From NCBI GenBank assembly GCA_033964015.1, contig CM066921.1, positions 26,331,355 to 26,395,354 on the forward strand: 64,000 bases of DNA, given 5' to 3'. Below are positions 33,689 to 45,340 of the stretch, in pieces (position 1 is the first letter of the stretch; the number at the start of each line of letters is the position of its first letter). The translations under genes and the position numbers were made by a program. Source of the stretch: Scolanthus callimorphus (lineage: Eukaryota; Cnidaria; Anthozoa; Actiniaria; Edwardsiidae). The notes under the pieces were generated by a model. The model was given only the letters and a program-made list of their open reading frames with translations. It ran no database searches and was not told the DNA's origin.

Positions 33689-36600
33689 TTGTTCATAATG
33701 TATTCTAACAAAATAGAACAGAAAACTGCAAGATATATTCTTAAAGAACTGCCGTTTTTCAATTTCACTGGTAGTTTACCGCTATATTTGGGTCGATTTA
33801 ACAATTCACTTAATACTCAATTTCCTTATAGAAGAAACTTGGATTCACTTCCTAGTCTTTATGACCTAGATGTTTTTAGCTTAAACTCCGGCCCTTTAAA
33901 TGATTTAAATCCAGATAATAATTTGCCTAGACAGTACATTCAAAGCCGCTATTTTTCTCCTCATAGCTTTAGCAAGTGCACTAATAGCCTTTCAACAAAC
34001 CAATTACAGTCAGGTCTCTCGATTTTTCATAATAATGTTGTTAGTTTAAACCGAAATCTTGAAACACTCGTTACAGAGTACTTATCTCAAATTGATTTTC
34101 ATTTTAATATAATCGGTGTAACTGAAACCAAAATTACAAATTCAAATGAGAACGCCTGTCTACCAAAAATTCCTGGCTATGCTTTTGAGCACGTGCCTAC
34201 ACCTTTATCTTCTGGCGGAGCCGGCCTTTTCATCGATGAGACGCTTGATTACACAATCATTGAAAAGACATCAAACGAAGCTTTCCAGGCGTTGTGGGTG
34301 GAATTGTCTTTTGTTAAAAGAAAAAATATTATTTTAGGCATTATTTATCGTCAGCATAATTCACCGGAACGTTTTTTACAATATTTAGAAGAAACCTTGG
34401 AAAGGCTGTCTTCTTCTGGAAAGATAATTCACTTGCTAGGTGACTTTAATCTCTGTCTTCTGAAAATCCAGTCTTCTAATTTTAGTCATGAGTTCCTTAC
34501 AACCCTTCAAAGTAATTATCTTCTTCCAACTATTGACAAGCCAACACGTGTGTACAAAACTTCAGCTTCTTTAATTGATAATATTTTTGTCAATAACCCT
34601 GATCAAGTTCTGCAAAGTGGCAATATCATTACTGATGTCTCTGATCATTTCTCACAATTTTGTATTCTGAACTCTGCCCGTGATAGAATTCCCAAGAAAA
34701 AAATTAAGAAACGAGATTTTTCAAAATTCTCACCAGTTCAATTGAATAATGACTTATCTGCTATAAATTGGGACCACATAATAGAAGAAAACTCTAATGA
34801 TATTGACGCTATATCAGTTCCTTTTATAACCAATTAAATAAAACAGTTAACAAACATGCCCCTATTAGAAACCTCTCTCTTCGTGAAACTAAACAGCTTT
34901 CTAAACCATGGATAACCCGGGGCCTTAGGGCCTCAATAAAAATAAAAAATCAATTATATAAAACTGGTGAATTTAGTAAATATAAATATTATAGGAACAA
35001 GTTGACTTCTTATATTCGTCTTAGTAAGCAAAGATATTATTTTGATTATTTCAATACTAATTTCAATAACATGAAAAAAACATGGCAAGGCATAAATGAA
35101 CTGCTAACCAACCGCAAACAAAACCTGAAAACAATAAAGGCATTGCAAGACCCTAGAAATCAAAACAAAGTTACTAAAAACCCTTCCCGTATATCTAATA
35201 TTTTAAATGAACACTTTGCGACTGTAGGCGATAAATTAGCACGAATGCTTCCTTCAACAGGTAATAATTATATGAGCTATCTGGCTCATTCAAAAAAACC
35301 TGAATCTTCTTTCCTCTTTAAGCCGGCTTTAACAGATGAAATCAAGTTTGAAATATTATCTCTGTCTAATACTAAATCACATGGACTGTATTCATGTCCC
35401 ACACAGATCCTCAAGTGCTCATGTGACATAATATCTCCCATTCTTTGTAAAATTTTCAATGTCTCTATTGAATCGGGGACCTATCCGTCTAAGTTGAAAC
35501 TATCAAAAATCACAGCAATTTTCAAAAACGATGATGAAACCATTGCCTGCAATTACAGGCCAATTTCCTTATTATCAAGCTTTAATAAAATCTTTGAAAA
35601 ATTAATATTCAATAGAATGATGGATTTCATTAACAAAAATGATATTTTACATTCCTCTCAATATGGTTTCCGTAAGTCTCATTCCACCAGCCGTGCAATT
35701 ATTGATATTGTGGAAGCAATACAAGGAAATATGGATCGCCGTCTCTTCACTTGTGGCATCTTTATTGACTTAAAAAAGCATTCGACACAGTAAATCATCA
35801 AATACTTCTCGACAAACTTTATTACTATGGCTTTCGGGGAATTATTCACAACTGGTTTTCATCTTATTTTTCAAATCGAACTCAAACAACTCAGGTGGAC
35901 TCCTGTATTTCAAATAAGTTAGAAACAACCTGTGGTGTACCACAAGGATCTGTTTTAGGGCCCCTGCTTTTCCTTCTTTACATAAATGACATACATTCTT
36001 GCTCTGATAAACTAAATGTTTTTCTCTTTGCTGATGACACCAATATTTTATTTGCTGATAAAAATCTAAAATCTTTGGAAACAACAATAAATATTGAATT
36101 AAATAAGGTATGTAAGTGGCTAACTTCTAATAAACTAACCTTAAACGCTAAAAAATCAAATTATGTTATTTTTCACCCCTATCAGAAAAAAATTGTTGAT
36201 CCTCCAAAAATTTCAATTTTCAATTATGACTCAAACAGCTTTATAAATCTTGAGCGGAAAACATGTGTTAAGTATCTTGGAGTTCAAATCGATGAAACCC
36301 TCTCTTTTCGAGACCATATCAATACTGTATTAACTAAGATAAGTAGATCTGTCGGTATACTAGCTAAATTAAGACATTTCGTACCCTTTTCTATCCTTAT
36401 GAATATTTATAATACATTAATTGCACCTTACTTAAATTATGGCTTAATCACTTGGGGTACCGCACCCAAGTCCTATATTGATAAACTTCTCCTACTTCAA
36501 AAACGTGCTCTACGACTAATCCACTTTACTGATAGGAAAGAACATGCTATCCCCCTTTTTGTTGATGCTGGCATTCTACCAATTAACTTCTTATATTATG

Positions 36601-36939
36601 AATCTGTTGCAAATCTTATGTACGATGTTGATCAAAATATTGTGCCAAAAAATATCTTAAACTTGTTTTCTCGAACATCATCCAGACACCATTACTTCAC
36701 CCGTTCTGTGTCCTCCCAAAATTTCAACCGACAAAATGCGCGATTGAATATACTAAAAAAATGCTTTTTCACGTGTTGGGGTCAAAATTTGGAATGATAT
36801 CCCCCTGAACCTCAGGCATCTTCCCAAAATAAGATTCAAAAGAAAATTAAGAGAAATTCTATTAGATATTCTAATGTCTGAAAATCGGTATAATATCGAT
36901 GCAGATGAAATATCTGTATTGATTTCAAAGAAGACATAG
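33689..36939 (+). pseudogene. LINE ORF2: APE endonuclease-reverse transcriptase, frameshifted
   Basis: The endonuclease is at about 34000-34680, with FHNNVVSLNRN, IIGVTETKI, GGAGLFI, ILGIIYRQHNSP, LLGDFNL, LIDNIFVN and DVSDHFSQF. The RT is at 35340-36050: NYRPISLLSSFNKIFEKLI, SQYGFRKSHST, IDLKK, GVPQGSVLGPLLFLLYIND and FADDTN, then KYLGVQID and a thumb. The true C-terminus (about 36765-36939) has the common non-LTR ending VKIWNDIP...FKRKLREILL. Frame changes lie near 34810, 35778 and 36770. At 35778 one A is missing from an A run (TTAAAAAAGCATTC), a homopolymer-type change. Confidence 0.9.
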
Positions 36940-37620
36940 ATTATGCTCACTTTCTCGTATCTTCTACTTCTTTTTCCTCACTAAATTCCTTTACCTTATT
37001 ATTATTATTATTTTTAATTGAAGTCTTAAAGCTATATGAAATATAAACCTCTTAATAGTCACATGTAATTTAATTACTCTGAGAAATCTGTAAGACTGGC
37101 CCGCCTCGATTAGTTTGTACTACCTGCGGGTCAGTCCGATTATTTATCCTATACTTAGAAATATCAATAAAATGAATGAATGAATGAATGAATGAATGAA
37201 TGAATGAAATCACTTCTAGAGCCAGACGTGCTACCATGGAAACAGTAATTAACATATGGATGTATGAGGTATTGGTCCTTCTTTGTTATTACCAAGTTTG
37301 AAGTGAATCTAACTATCCCAAACATAATTATACATAAAACATTGTTGGCCTCTTTTGCCCCAGCCTTGTTGTGACGTCATTTGTTGCTAATTTGCATAAG
37401 TAAAAATTTGAATATCTCTGTAACCAAAAGAGCTATGATCGTGAAATAAACAACATGCTTCTTATTTTGAATGTGCAATCAAATAAGCCATTAAATTGCC
37501 TGCCTTGAGGGGCACTTTACTCATTCTGTCAAAGTAAATGCTGGTATAAGTGAAACCTGAAGATTTTATAATAAGTAATTTCAATCCCAAATATTAAGCT
37601 TTCATATGTTGACTTTTAAG

Positions 37621-37881
37621 GTATTTCATGGAATTGACTTGGAAGAAGAGGAAGAAGAACAGGTAAATACAAGTTCTTAAAAATAATTAATAACACGAAA
37701 AATGATAAATAAATAGTAAATAATTTCTCTAGCTTCAACATTGTACAACCATTTGATATAATTTCCAAACACAGAGCTCTGGATGAAAAGAAATCCATGT
37801 TTAACAATATGACACATTCTTCATTTCCTGTTTTTTAAGGACCGTTTTGGAAGTGAATCCGAAGAAGAGGAAGAAGAACAG
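37621..37881 (+). CDS. Exon pair 2 of the 42-nt exon array
   Basis: Exon A 37621-37662 gives VFHGIDLEEEEEEQ and exon B 37840-37881 gives DRFGSESEEEEEEQ in the acidic frame. Both have intact AG and GT boundaries and the 177-bp intron. The distance to the next A is 1813 bp, the long intron type. Confidence 0.65.
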
Positions 37882-39694
37882 GTAATAAAAAGTCTTAGAA
37901 ATAACTATAAAGAATCTCTCCCAGATTGTAATCAATGTACATTGTATCCAATCTAAACAAGATAAATTCGCCCAGACAAAATACCATACTTTGACCCATC
38001 CCTTGATTTATTAAACAGGTGTGTCACACCTTGGGAAAAGAATTCTCACTATAGTTATATATTTTTACATATGCAGTTCCATCCCCAAATCTTAAGACTG
38101 CTATTGAAAAGGAGGAGACAGAGATGTCTCCTTAACCATCTCCGTTCTTTGATTTTCACATGAACGCTTGCGTCCTTACATCTCCTTGTCTGCTTACTTC
38201 ACCTAGTGAAAAGCCGGTTTAACTAATATCAGTGTAAAATGTATGAACAATGTAGGTAAATGAAGCAATTTAAAGACTGCCCATTTTTGTTGTAGCTAGA
38301 TCATTTACATTAGACTTTAGATAACTTAATAAAACTGTAAAGCCCTGGCCTGACAAAATGCAAGTTGATGCAAGCTTGCATTCATTTTTGAGATGGCCAA
38401 ACGAGATGCAGGTGTTGATAGAAGTTAGGAGGAAATCCGCTGAAAAATCGAGTAATCTTGACACAAAGTGGAAACAATTTTTAGATAGAGTATTTCGAAA
38501 CCAATTTCCTTGTTTCTAGCATTTTATGAAAGGTATTGATAAAATAAAGAATTGTTCATTTCATAGTGCTGTCAACCTTTAAAATCGCATGCATTTGAAC
38601 AACTTTCAGGATTCATTTTCAATGTTCGGTGTTATAAGAAATGATTTTTTAGATCAGATATCAAAAGCAATAAGACAGAAGTCTGCAATATGATGTAAAT
38701 AATTTGTTCCAAGAATGTTTTTCCAATCGTTACTCGATTTTCACATTGATTACGTCTGAAGTGTTATGTTCCTTTGCATCATTAATGATGACAACTTGGT
38801 AATAACAAAGAAGGACCAAAACCACAACCTCTGATATGTTTATTACCATTTCCATGGTAACACTATTGACACTAGGGCTGTCTGTTTAGAAACACGAAAA
38901 ATCTGAAAGTTATTCACCTACAAAATGAAGTGCTGCCAAAATACTCTGGATTGTGTTAACAAACAAACCAGGAAGTTTGAAGACGTTCATAACTTAAAGA
39001 GCCCGTGTCAGCCACTCCTTGTTATTGTTTTCGTTCGATATTAGAAGACGAATTAAGTGTAGAAATTTCTTAATGGACATCTAAAAACAAAGTCTCAGAT
39101 TTGATTTACCAAATTCAATCGAGAACATTGCTCTATATTCTCTAAATCAGCCGATGGAAACGGATGCTTTCTCCGACATGGAATGTTGCTATGCTGTCAA
39201 AATGGCGGCTGACACAGGCTCTTTAAGGAATATTTCACGGGTTTTACCTATTTTTCCGGGAATCACTTCTAGAGCCAGACGTGCTACCATGGAAACAGTA
39301 ACTAACATATGGATGTATGAGGTATTGGTCCTTCTTAGTTATTACCAAGTTTGAAGTGAATCTAACTATCCCAAACATAATTATACATAAAACATTGTTG
39401 GCCTCTTTTGCCCCAGCCTTGTTGTGACGTCATTTTTTGCTAATTTGCATAAGTAAAAATTTGAATATCTCTGTAACCAAAAGAGCTATGAACGTGAAAT
39501 AAACAACATGCTTCTTATTTTGAATGTGCAATCAAATAAGCCATTAAATTGCCTGCCTTGAGGGGCACTTTAATCATTCTGTCAAAGTAAATGCTGGTAT
39601 ATGACTTGGATATATATCTATAAGTTAAACCTGAAGATTTTATAATAAGTAATTTCAATCCCAAATATTAAGCTTTCATATGTTGACTTTTAAG

Positions 39695-39955
39695 GTATTT
39701 CATGGAATTGACTTGGAAAAAGAGGAAGAAGAACAGGTAAATACAAGTTCTTAAAAATAATTAATAACACGAAAAATGATAAATAAATAGTAAATAATTT
39801 CTCTAGCTTCAACATTGTACAACCATTTGATATAATTTCCAAACACAGAGCTCTGGATGAAAAGAAATCCATGTTTAACAATATGACACATTCTTCATTT
39901 CCTGTTTTTTAAGAACCGTTTTGGAAGTGAATCCGAAGAAGAGGAAGAAGAATAG
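39695..39955 (+). CDS. Exon pair 3, exon B with terminal TAG in the acidic frame
   Basis: Exon A 39695-39736 has one Lys replacing Glu (GAAAAAGAG). Exon B 39914-39955 begins AACCG (Asn for Asp) and ends AATAG, so its last codon in the acidic frame is TAG rather than CAG. The next frame remains open (AAG AAT AG/G). Splice sites are intact. Confidence 0.6.
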
Positions 39956-41759
39956 GTAATAAAAAGTCTTAGAAATATCTATAAAGAATCTCTCCCAGAT
40001 TGTAATCAATGTACATTGTATCCAATCTAAACAAGATAAATTCGCCCAGACAAAATACCATACTTTGACCCATCCCTTGATTTATTAAACAGGTGTGTCA
40101 CACCTTGGGAAAAGAATTCTCACTATAGTTATATATTTTTACATATGCAGTTCCATCCCCAAATCTTAAGACTGCTTTTGAAAAGGAGGAGACAGAGATG
40201 TCTCCTTAACCATCTCCGTTCTTTGATTTTCACATGAACGCTTGCGTCCTTACATCTCCTTGTCTGCTTACTTCACCTAGTGAAAAGCCGGTTTAACTAA
40301 TATCAGTGTAAAATGTATGAACAATGTAGGTAAATGAAGCAATTTAAAGACTGCCCATTTTTGTTGTAGCTAGATCATTTACATTAGACTTTAGATAACT
40401 TAATAAAACTGTAAAGCCCTGGCCTGACAAAATGCAAGTTGATGCAAGCTTGCATTCATTTTTGAGATGGCCAAACGAGATGCAGGTGTTGATAGAAGTT
40501 AGGAGGAAATCCGCTGAAAAATCGAGTAATCTTGACACAAAGTGGAAACAATTTTTAGATAGAGTATTTCGAAACCAATTTCCTTGTTTCTAGCATTTTA
40601 TGAAAGGTATTGATAAAATAAAGAATTGTTCATTTCATAGTGCTGTCAACCTTTAAAATCGCATGCATTTGAACAACTTTCAGGATTCATTTTCAATGTT
40701 CGGTGTTATAAGAAATGATTTTTTAGATCAGATATCAAAAGCAATAAGACAGAAGTCTGCAATATGATGTAAATAATTTGTTCCAAGAATGTTTTTCCAA
40801 TCGTTACTCGATTTTCAAATTGATTACGTCTGAAGTGTTATGTTCCTTTGCATCATTAATGATGACAACTTGGTAATAACAAAGAAGGACCAAAACCACA
40901 ACCTCTGATATGTTTATTACCATTTCCATGGTAACACTAGGGCTGTCTGTTTAGAAACACGAAAAATCTGAAAGTTATTCACCTACAAAATGAAGTGCTG
41001 CCAAAATACTCTGGATTGTGTTAACAAACAAACCAGGAAGTTTGAAGACGTTCATAACTTAAAGAGCCCGTGTCAGCCACTCCTTGTTATTGTTTTCGTT
41101 CGATATTAGAAGACGAATTAAGTGTAGAAATTTCTTAATGGACATCTAAAAACAAAGTCTCAGATTTGATTTACCAAATTCAATCGAGAACATTGCTCTA
41201 TATTCTCTAAATCAGCCGATGGAAACGGATGCTTTCTCCGACATGGAATGTTGCTATGCTGTCAAAATGGCGGCTGACACAGGCTCTTTAAGGAATATTT
41301 CACGGGTTTTACCTATTTTTCCGGGAATCACTTCTAGAGCCAGACGTGCTACCATGGAAACAGTAACTAACATATGGATGTATGAGGTATTGGTCCTTCT
41401 TAGTTATTACCAAGTTTGAAGTGAATCTAACTATCCCAAACATAATTATACATAAAACATTGTTGGCCTCTTTTGCCCCAGCCTTGTTGTGACGTCATTT
41501 GTTGCTAATTTGCATAAGTAAAAATTTGAATATCTCTATAACCAAAAGAGCTATGAACGTGAAATAAACAACATGCTTCTTATTTTGAATGTGCAATCAA
41601 ATAAGCCATTAAATTGCCTGCCTTGAGGGGCACTTTAATCATTCTGTCAAAGTAAATGCTGGTATATGACTTGGATATATATCTATAAGTTAAACCTGAA
41701 GATTTTATAATAAGTAATTTCAATCCCAAATATTAAGCTTTCATATGTTGACTTTTAAG

Positions 41760-41801
41760 GTATTTCATGGAATTGACTTGGAAGAAGAGGAAGAAGAACA
41801 G
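41760..41801 (+). CDS. Exon A of split pair 4
   Basis: It encodes VFHGIDLEEEEEEQ with CAG/GTAAAT intact. The following intron is interrupted at 41890, and the partner exon B lies 3.06 kb downstream at 44862 beyond an inserted block. Confidence 0.65.
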
Positions 41802-42319
41802 GTAAATACAAGTTCTTAAAAATAATTAATAACACGAAAAATGATAAATAAATAGTAAATAATTTCTCTAGCTTCAACATTGTACAACCACTAGGTGAAA
41901 ATGCGGATTTAAGATACCTGGAAAGACTAAGAAAGGCAACTTAAATTCCATATTTGGGGCACTTTACTGAACATTTAAGAAACCTGAAAGTTATGTTTTA
42001 AGTGCATATACATGGCTTCTTAAAGAACAGGAAATGCTGTAGAACCGGACCTTTAAGAAGTACCTTAAATTTACAAAAATATTAACTTTAAGGAACTTTA
42101 ATGGAAATTTAAAGGGCCAGAAATATCACATGTCAATGGCTTTAAGGATCATTGAAAGTTTTTAAAATCGACCTTTCAGTATCTTTAATATGGTTTAAAC
42201 GATAATAGATAGTAATATTCTGTATTTTTAAGGGTCAGTTAAATATTCATAAATGTAGCATTTTTGCTAACTTATGGGACCGTAATGGTGATTAAATCAC
42301 TCAAATATGCAGGGTGTTA

Positions 42320-42512
42320 AGGCCGATTTAGACTGTACGATTTTCGCCTACAACCATCGCATGCGACACGCTTGCGACATGACTTAGCTCCTAAGCGCAT
42401 GTCGTAGAGGAGTTGTAGGGCTGATTTAGACTTTGCGATTCGAGTCGTATGCTGATACGAGCATGTCGCATGCGATGGTTGTAGGCGAAAATCGTATAGT
42501 CTAAATCGGCCT
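42320..42512. mobile_element. 193-bp Harbinger-like MITE
   Basis: Near-palindrome with ends AGGCCGATTTAGACT, flanked by TTA on both sides (42317-42319 and 42513-42515). The arms pair for more than 50 bp (ATTTTCGCCTACAACCATCG). Confidence 0.8.
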
Positions 42513-42548
42513 TTACAGTGTTGGGATATCTTTGCCTAATGAACCGAC

Positions 42549-42960
42549 GACCGGTTAGCGCAGTGGTAGAGCGCCGGGCTTATGTTCGGGAGGTTGGGAG
42601 TTCAAACCCTGGCCGGGCCAACACTCAGGGTCTTTTTCTAATAATTGAGGAGAAGGTGCTGCCTTTGCTCTAACATCTGCAAATGGTTAGACCTTCGCGT
42701 CTTCTCGGATAAGGACGTTAAACCGTAGGCCCCGTCTCTCACATACACTACACTAACCGGAACCAGAGGGACGTTAAAGAACCACTAGGACCGTCGGAAG
42801 TTGCCCAACCTCAGTGTCACAGAACTCACAATACTAACACACACTCATGTTTATAAAGCTGGTTCTTATAGGATGAGTTATCCATTAATGTAAAGCGCTT
42901 TGAGCCGCGAGGATAAAGCGCTATATAAGCACGTTATTATTATTATTATTATTATTATTA
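42549..42960 (+). mobile_element. tRNA-derived SINE with (ATT)n tail
   Basis: The head (42549-42619) is tRNA-like, with an A-box TTAGCGCAGTGG and a B-box AGTTCAAACCC. A ~290-bp body ends GTAAAGCGCTTTGAGC, AAGCGCTATATAAGC and (TTA)n, a tail also used by CR1/L2-type LINEs. This suggests it borrows such a LINE's machinery. An internal pol III promoter is the expected driver. Confidence 0.85.
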
Positions 42961-43533
42961 TTTTTGGGGGGGGAATGGGAATTTTTCATGATGGGTCTTC
43001 TATTGGTTTATCTACTTTTACCGATTTATCAAAACAATAAATCAATAAAAGCTTAAAACAAATCAGATACCTTTTTCTCATGACACATGTTTAATTTCTC
43101 TCATTGAGCATAACAGTTACGTTATTTACATTATATTTTTGTATTTTATACGGCTGTAAGCAATCACTATTTACACAGAAATATTACAAAAACTAAAGCA
43201 AGCGGGTTGTTCTTTTTGAATGGGCATTTCCAGAAAATATATGTACCCCGGGATGGGCGGCACTAGTTTTCAACCATCCCATGCATTCAGCATTTCCAAA
43301 TGCTCCATGTCCCTGGAGTACAAATACGTTCTGGAATTGCCCAATGTATTTTCTTAAATCACTTTCCACACAGAAATACTGGATAATTCTCTTCATATCA
43401 CTTTTCACAATAAAGGGATTTCCCCTTTCATGCACATTTAAAAAAAAAATTTCTTATGATACAAAAAATACTATTCACTTAGAAATCTTACAAAACTTGT
43501 ACCAATAGAACTTATGATAAATTCAAAACTACA

Positions 43534-43941
43534 CTAGGAATCCCTCCTGCGGGATGATAGAGGTGTTGTTGGTACTACTGTACAAGGTCCAGAAACAGCA
43601 GCTAATGGAGATCCCCCAGCATTTTCTTTTCGCACTGCCCATCTACACACTGCTGCTGGGCGAGGACGGTTGGAGGGGCCATTGACCCTTACTCTCTTAA
43701 GCCGCCTAGAGAGTCCAGCAAGATAGAATGTGTCAAGATCCCGCTTTCCTTCTCTAAGCTCTTTTCTCTCCCAAGAAAGAGGCTTCACCTTGAGGATCAC
43801 CCTTCTCTGTCCATCGTCCTCTGTCTCCTCAGAACTTTCCTCAGATGACATGTAGTCAGTCGAGAGGATGGCCCCCCATTTCTCTTTCTTTTCAGCTGGC
43901 CAGTCAATCTTTTCCAGTGAAGTAGATCGAGATAGAACTTT
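43534..43941 (-). CDS. C-terminal exon of an unidentified cnidarian-type gene
   Basis: On the minus strand AATTTTCAG at 43950-43942 is a good acceptor. The frame from 43941 reads KVLSRSTSLEKIDWPAEKKE, continues through KWGAILSTDYMSSEESSEE, then a Pro/Arg/Lys stretch (LKVKPLSWERKELREGKRDL), GPSNRPRPAAVCRWAVRKE and a stop at 43534. An acidic DYMSSEES segment followed by PLSWxR and a Pro-rich WAV segment resembles the C-terminal ends of uncharacterised proteins repeated in coral genomes and often close to transposons; this is recollection, not a search result. No upstream exon was found, so it is probably a displaced fragment inside the inserted block. No function is proposed. Confidence 0.5.
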   Translation of the reverse strand, partial: KVLSRSTSLEKIDWPAEKKEKWGAILSTDYMSSEESSEETEDDGQRRVILKVKPLSWERKELREGKRDLDTFYLAGLSRRLKRVRVNGPSNRPRPAAVCRWAVRKENAGGSPLAAVSGPCTVVPTTPLSSRRRDS

Positions 43942-44200
43942 CTGAAAATTAAAAGAAGGACCTGGAATGAGTAAAATTGTAGATGTGTGATTTCAAAAAT
44001 TATCAATGCCATTCCCAAAGAAGGGCTTTGAGATGTGACCCCCTATCCCCTGGAATTCCAGTGCATACTGGTATACTGTGATTGCAAGAGAAATAAAAGG
44101 CATTAAATCCCCAATCCCTCTGAAAAATAACATTGCATTTTTAGGGAACACACCCAACTGCAAGAAAACACATGTGATTGTAAATAATATACATTTTAAG

Positions 44201-44691
44201 TAAAAGCTAATTACAATTTCAGAAATGCAGGGACGTCAACCCTGTCGCACGAAAAACCTTGAGATGCCAAAATATAGGGCTAATGAGACAGGAAAATACC
44301 TAAATATGTCTAAAATTTTGCTGTATTTTAGTGCTTTTTAGGGTGGTCCTGAAGCAAAAAAAAGAACCTTCGGCAATTTTTCAAAGAAAAGTTGGAGATT
44401 TTACATATCAACCGGGAGACCGGGTGGAGGTAAAAAACCAGGAGACTCCTGGCAAAACCGGTAAAAGTAAAGTAAAGTAAAAGCTAATTACAATTTCAGA
44501 AATGCAGGGACGTCAACCCTGTCGCACGAAAAACCTTGAGACGCCAAAATATAGGGCTTTTGAGACAGGAAAATACCTAAATATGTCTAAAATTTTGCTG
44601 TATTTTAGTGCTTTTTAGGGTGGTCCTGAAGCAAAAAAAAAAAACCTTCGGCAATTTTTCAAAGAAAAGTTGGAGATTTTACATATCAACC
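44201..44691 (+). repeat. Direct duplication, ~213 bp, spaced 279 bp
   Basis: TAAAAGCTAATTACAATTTC to TTTTACATATCAACC occurs at 44201-44413 and again at 44479-44691 with few differences. The spacer is a GTAAAG-rich stretch. Confidence 0.85.
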
Positions 44692-44861
44692 TCATATCTT
44701 AAAAATAATTAATAACACGAAAAATAATAAATAAATAGTAAATAATTTCTTTAGCTTCAACATTGTACAACCATTTGATATAATTTCCAAACACAGAGCT
44801 CTGGATGAAAAGAAATCCATGTTTAACAATATGACACATTCTTCATTTCCTGTTTTTTAAG

Positions 44862-44903
44862 GACCGTTTTGGAAGTGAATCCGAAGAAGAGGAAGAAGAA
44901 CAG
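44862..44903 (+). CDS. Exon B of split pair 4
   Basis: DRFGSESEEEEEEQ with AG before and GTAATA after. The flanking DNA (44697-45078) is the compact 435-bp version of the unit and ends GTTGACTTTTAA, exactly where the next exon A acceptor should follow; an 8.77-kb element intervenes. Confidence 0.65.
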
Positions 44904-45340
44904 GTAATAAAAAGTCTTAGAAATAACTATGAAGAATCTCTCCCAGATTGTAATCAATGTACATTGTATCCAATCTAAACAAGATAAATTCGCCCAGACA
45001 AAATACCATACTTTGACCCATCCCTTGATTTGTTTTAATAAATCTTACATGAAAAAGCTTTCATATGTTGACTTTTAATCCCGTACGAAAGTTTTGACCC
45101 AGACATAGCCAGAATCCCGCCTGACTCCGGCCAAAATCCCGCTGTAAGGACCTGACTTCGAAAGGACACGAGCCTGACATAAAATTTGTCCTGCTCGTGA
45201 GTGCTTAGCAAGACGGTGTCAGGCTCATGCCCTAGTGCTGTCCTTCCTGACAAGAGCGTGACACGAGCATCGCAAGAGCCTGATTTTCGTTGTCATTGCA
45301 CATCGTTATTGATAAGCCTGACACGAACAGAAAACGAGCA

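Larger units (their letters stand above)
32723..37207 (+). mobile_element. CR1/L2-type LINE with (AATG)n tail
   Basis: The insertion is bounded exactly by comparison with sister copies that read GGGAATCACTTCTAGAGCC (39258 and 41325). The left flank ends GGGAATC at 32722 and the right flank resumes AATCACTTC at 37208, with AATC duplicated. It is 4485 bp: 5' leader, ORF1 32833-33629, ORF2 33689-36939, 3' UTR, then (AATG)n at about 37170-37207. APE plus RT without a poly-A tail fits the CR1/L2/jockey group. Confidence 0.9.
30161..41890 (+). repeat. ~2.07-kb tandem duplication carrying exons A and B
   Basis: Exon A recurs at 37621, 39695 and 41760, so the period is 2074 then 2065 bp, and the intervening sequence is nearly identical. 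The first copy (from 30161) is the most changed: it lacks about 470 bp found at 38020-38540, has an extra decayed exon A near 30806, and is split by two insertions (31424-32600 and 32723-37207). The copy starting at 41760 stops at 41890. A 66-codon frame repeated at 39154 and 41219 is simply part of the unit. Confidence 0.95.
41891..44696. other. 2.8-kb inserted block within the A-B intron
   Basis: The intron of the unit stops at 41890 and resumes at 44697 with TCTTAAAAATAATTAATAAC, repeating about 76 bp already present before the break (41815-41890). The block holds a Harbinger-like MITE, a tRNA-derived SINE, an antisense gene exon and a direct duplication. The 76-bp overlap suggests an unequal exchange or duplication rather than a simple transposition. 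Confidence 0.6.

Noticed and set aside
39154..41419. Identical 66-codon frames (METDAFSDMECCYAVK...)
   Set aside because: They are identical because the 2.07-kb unit is duplicated. No splice context or domain; the first array copy is split at this point by the LINE.
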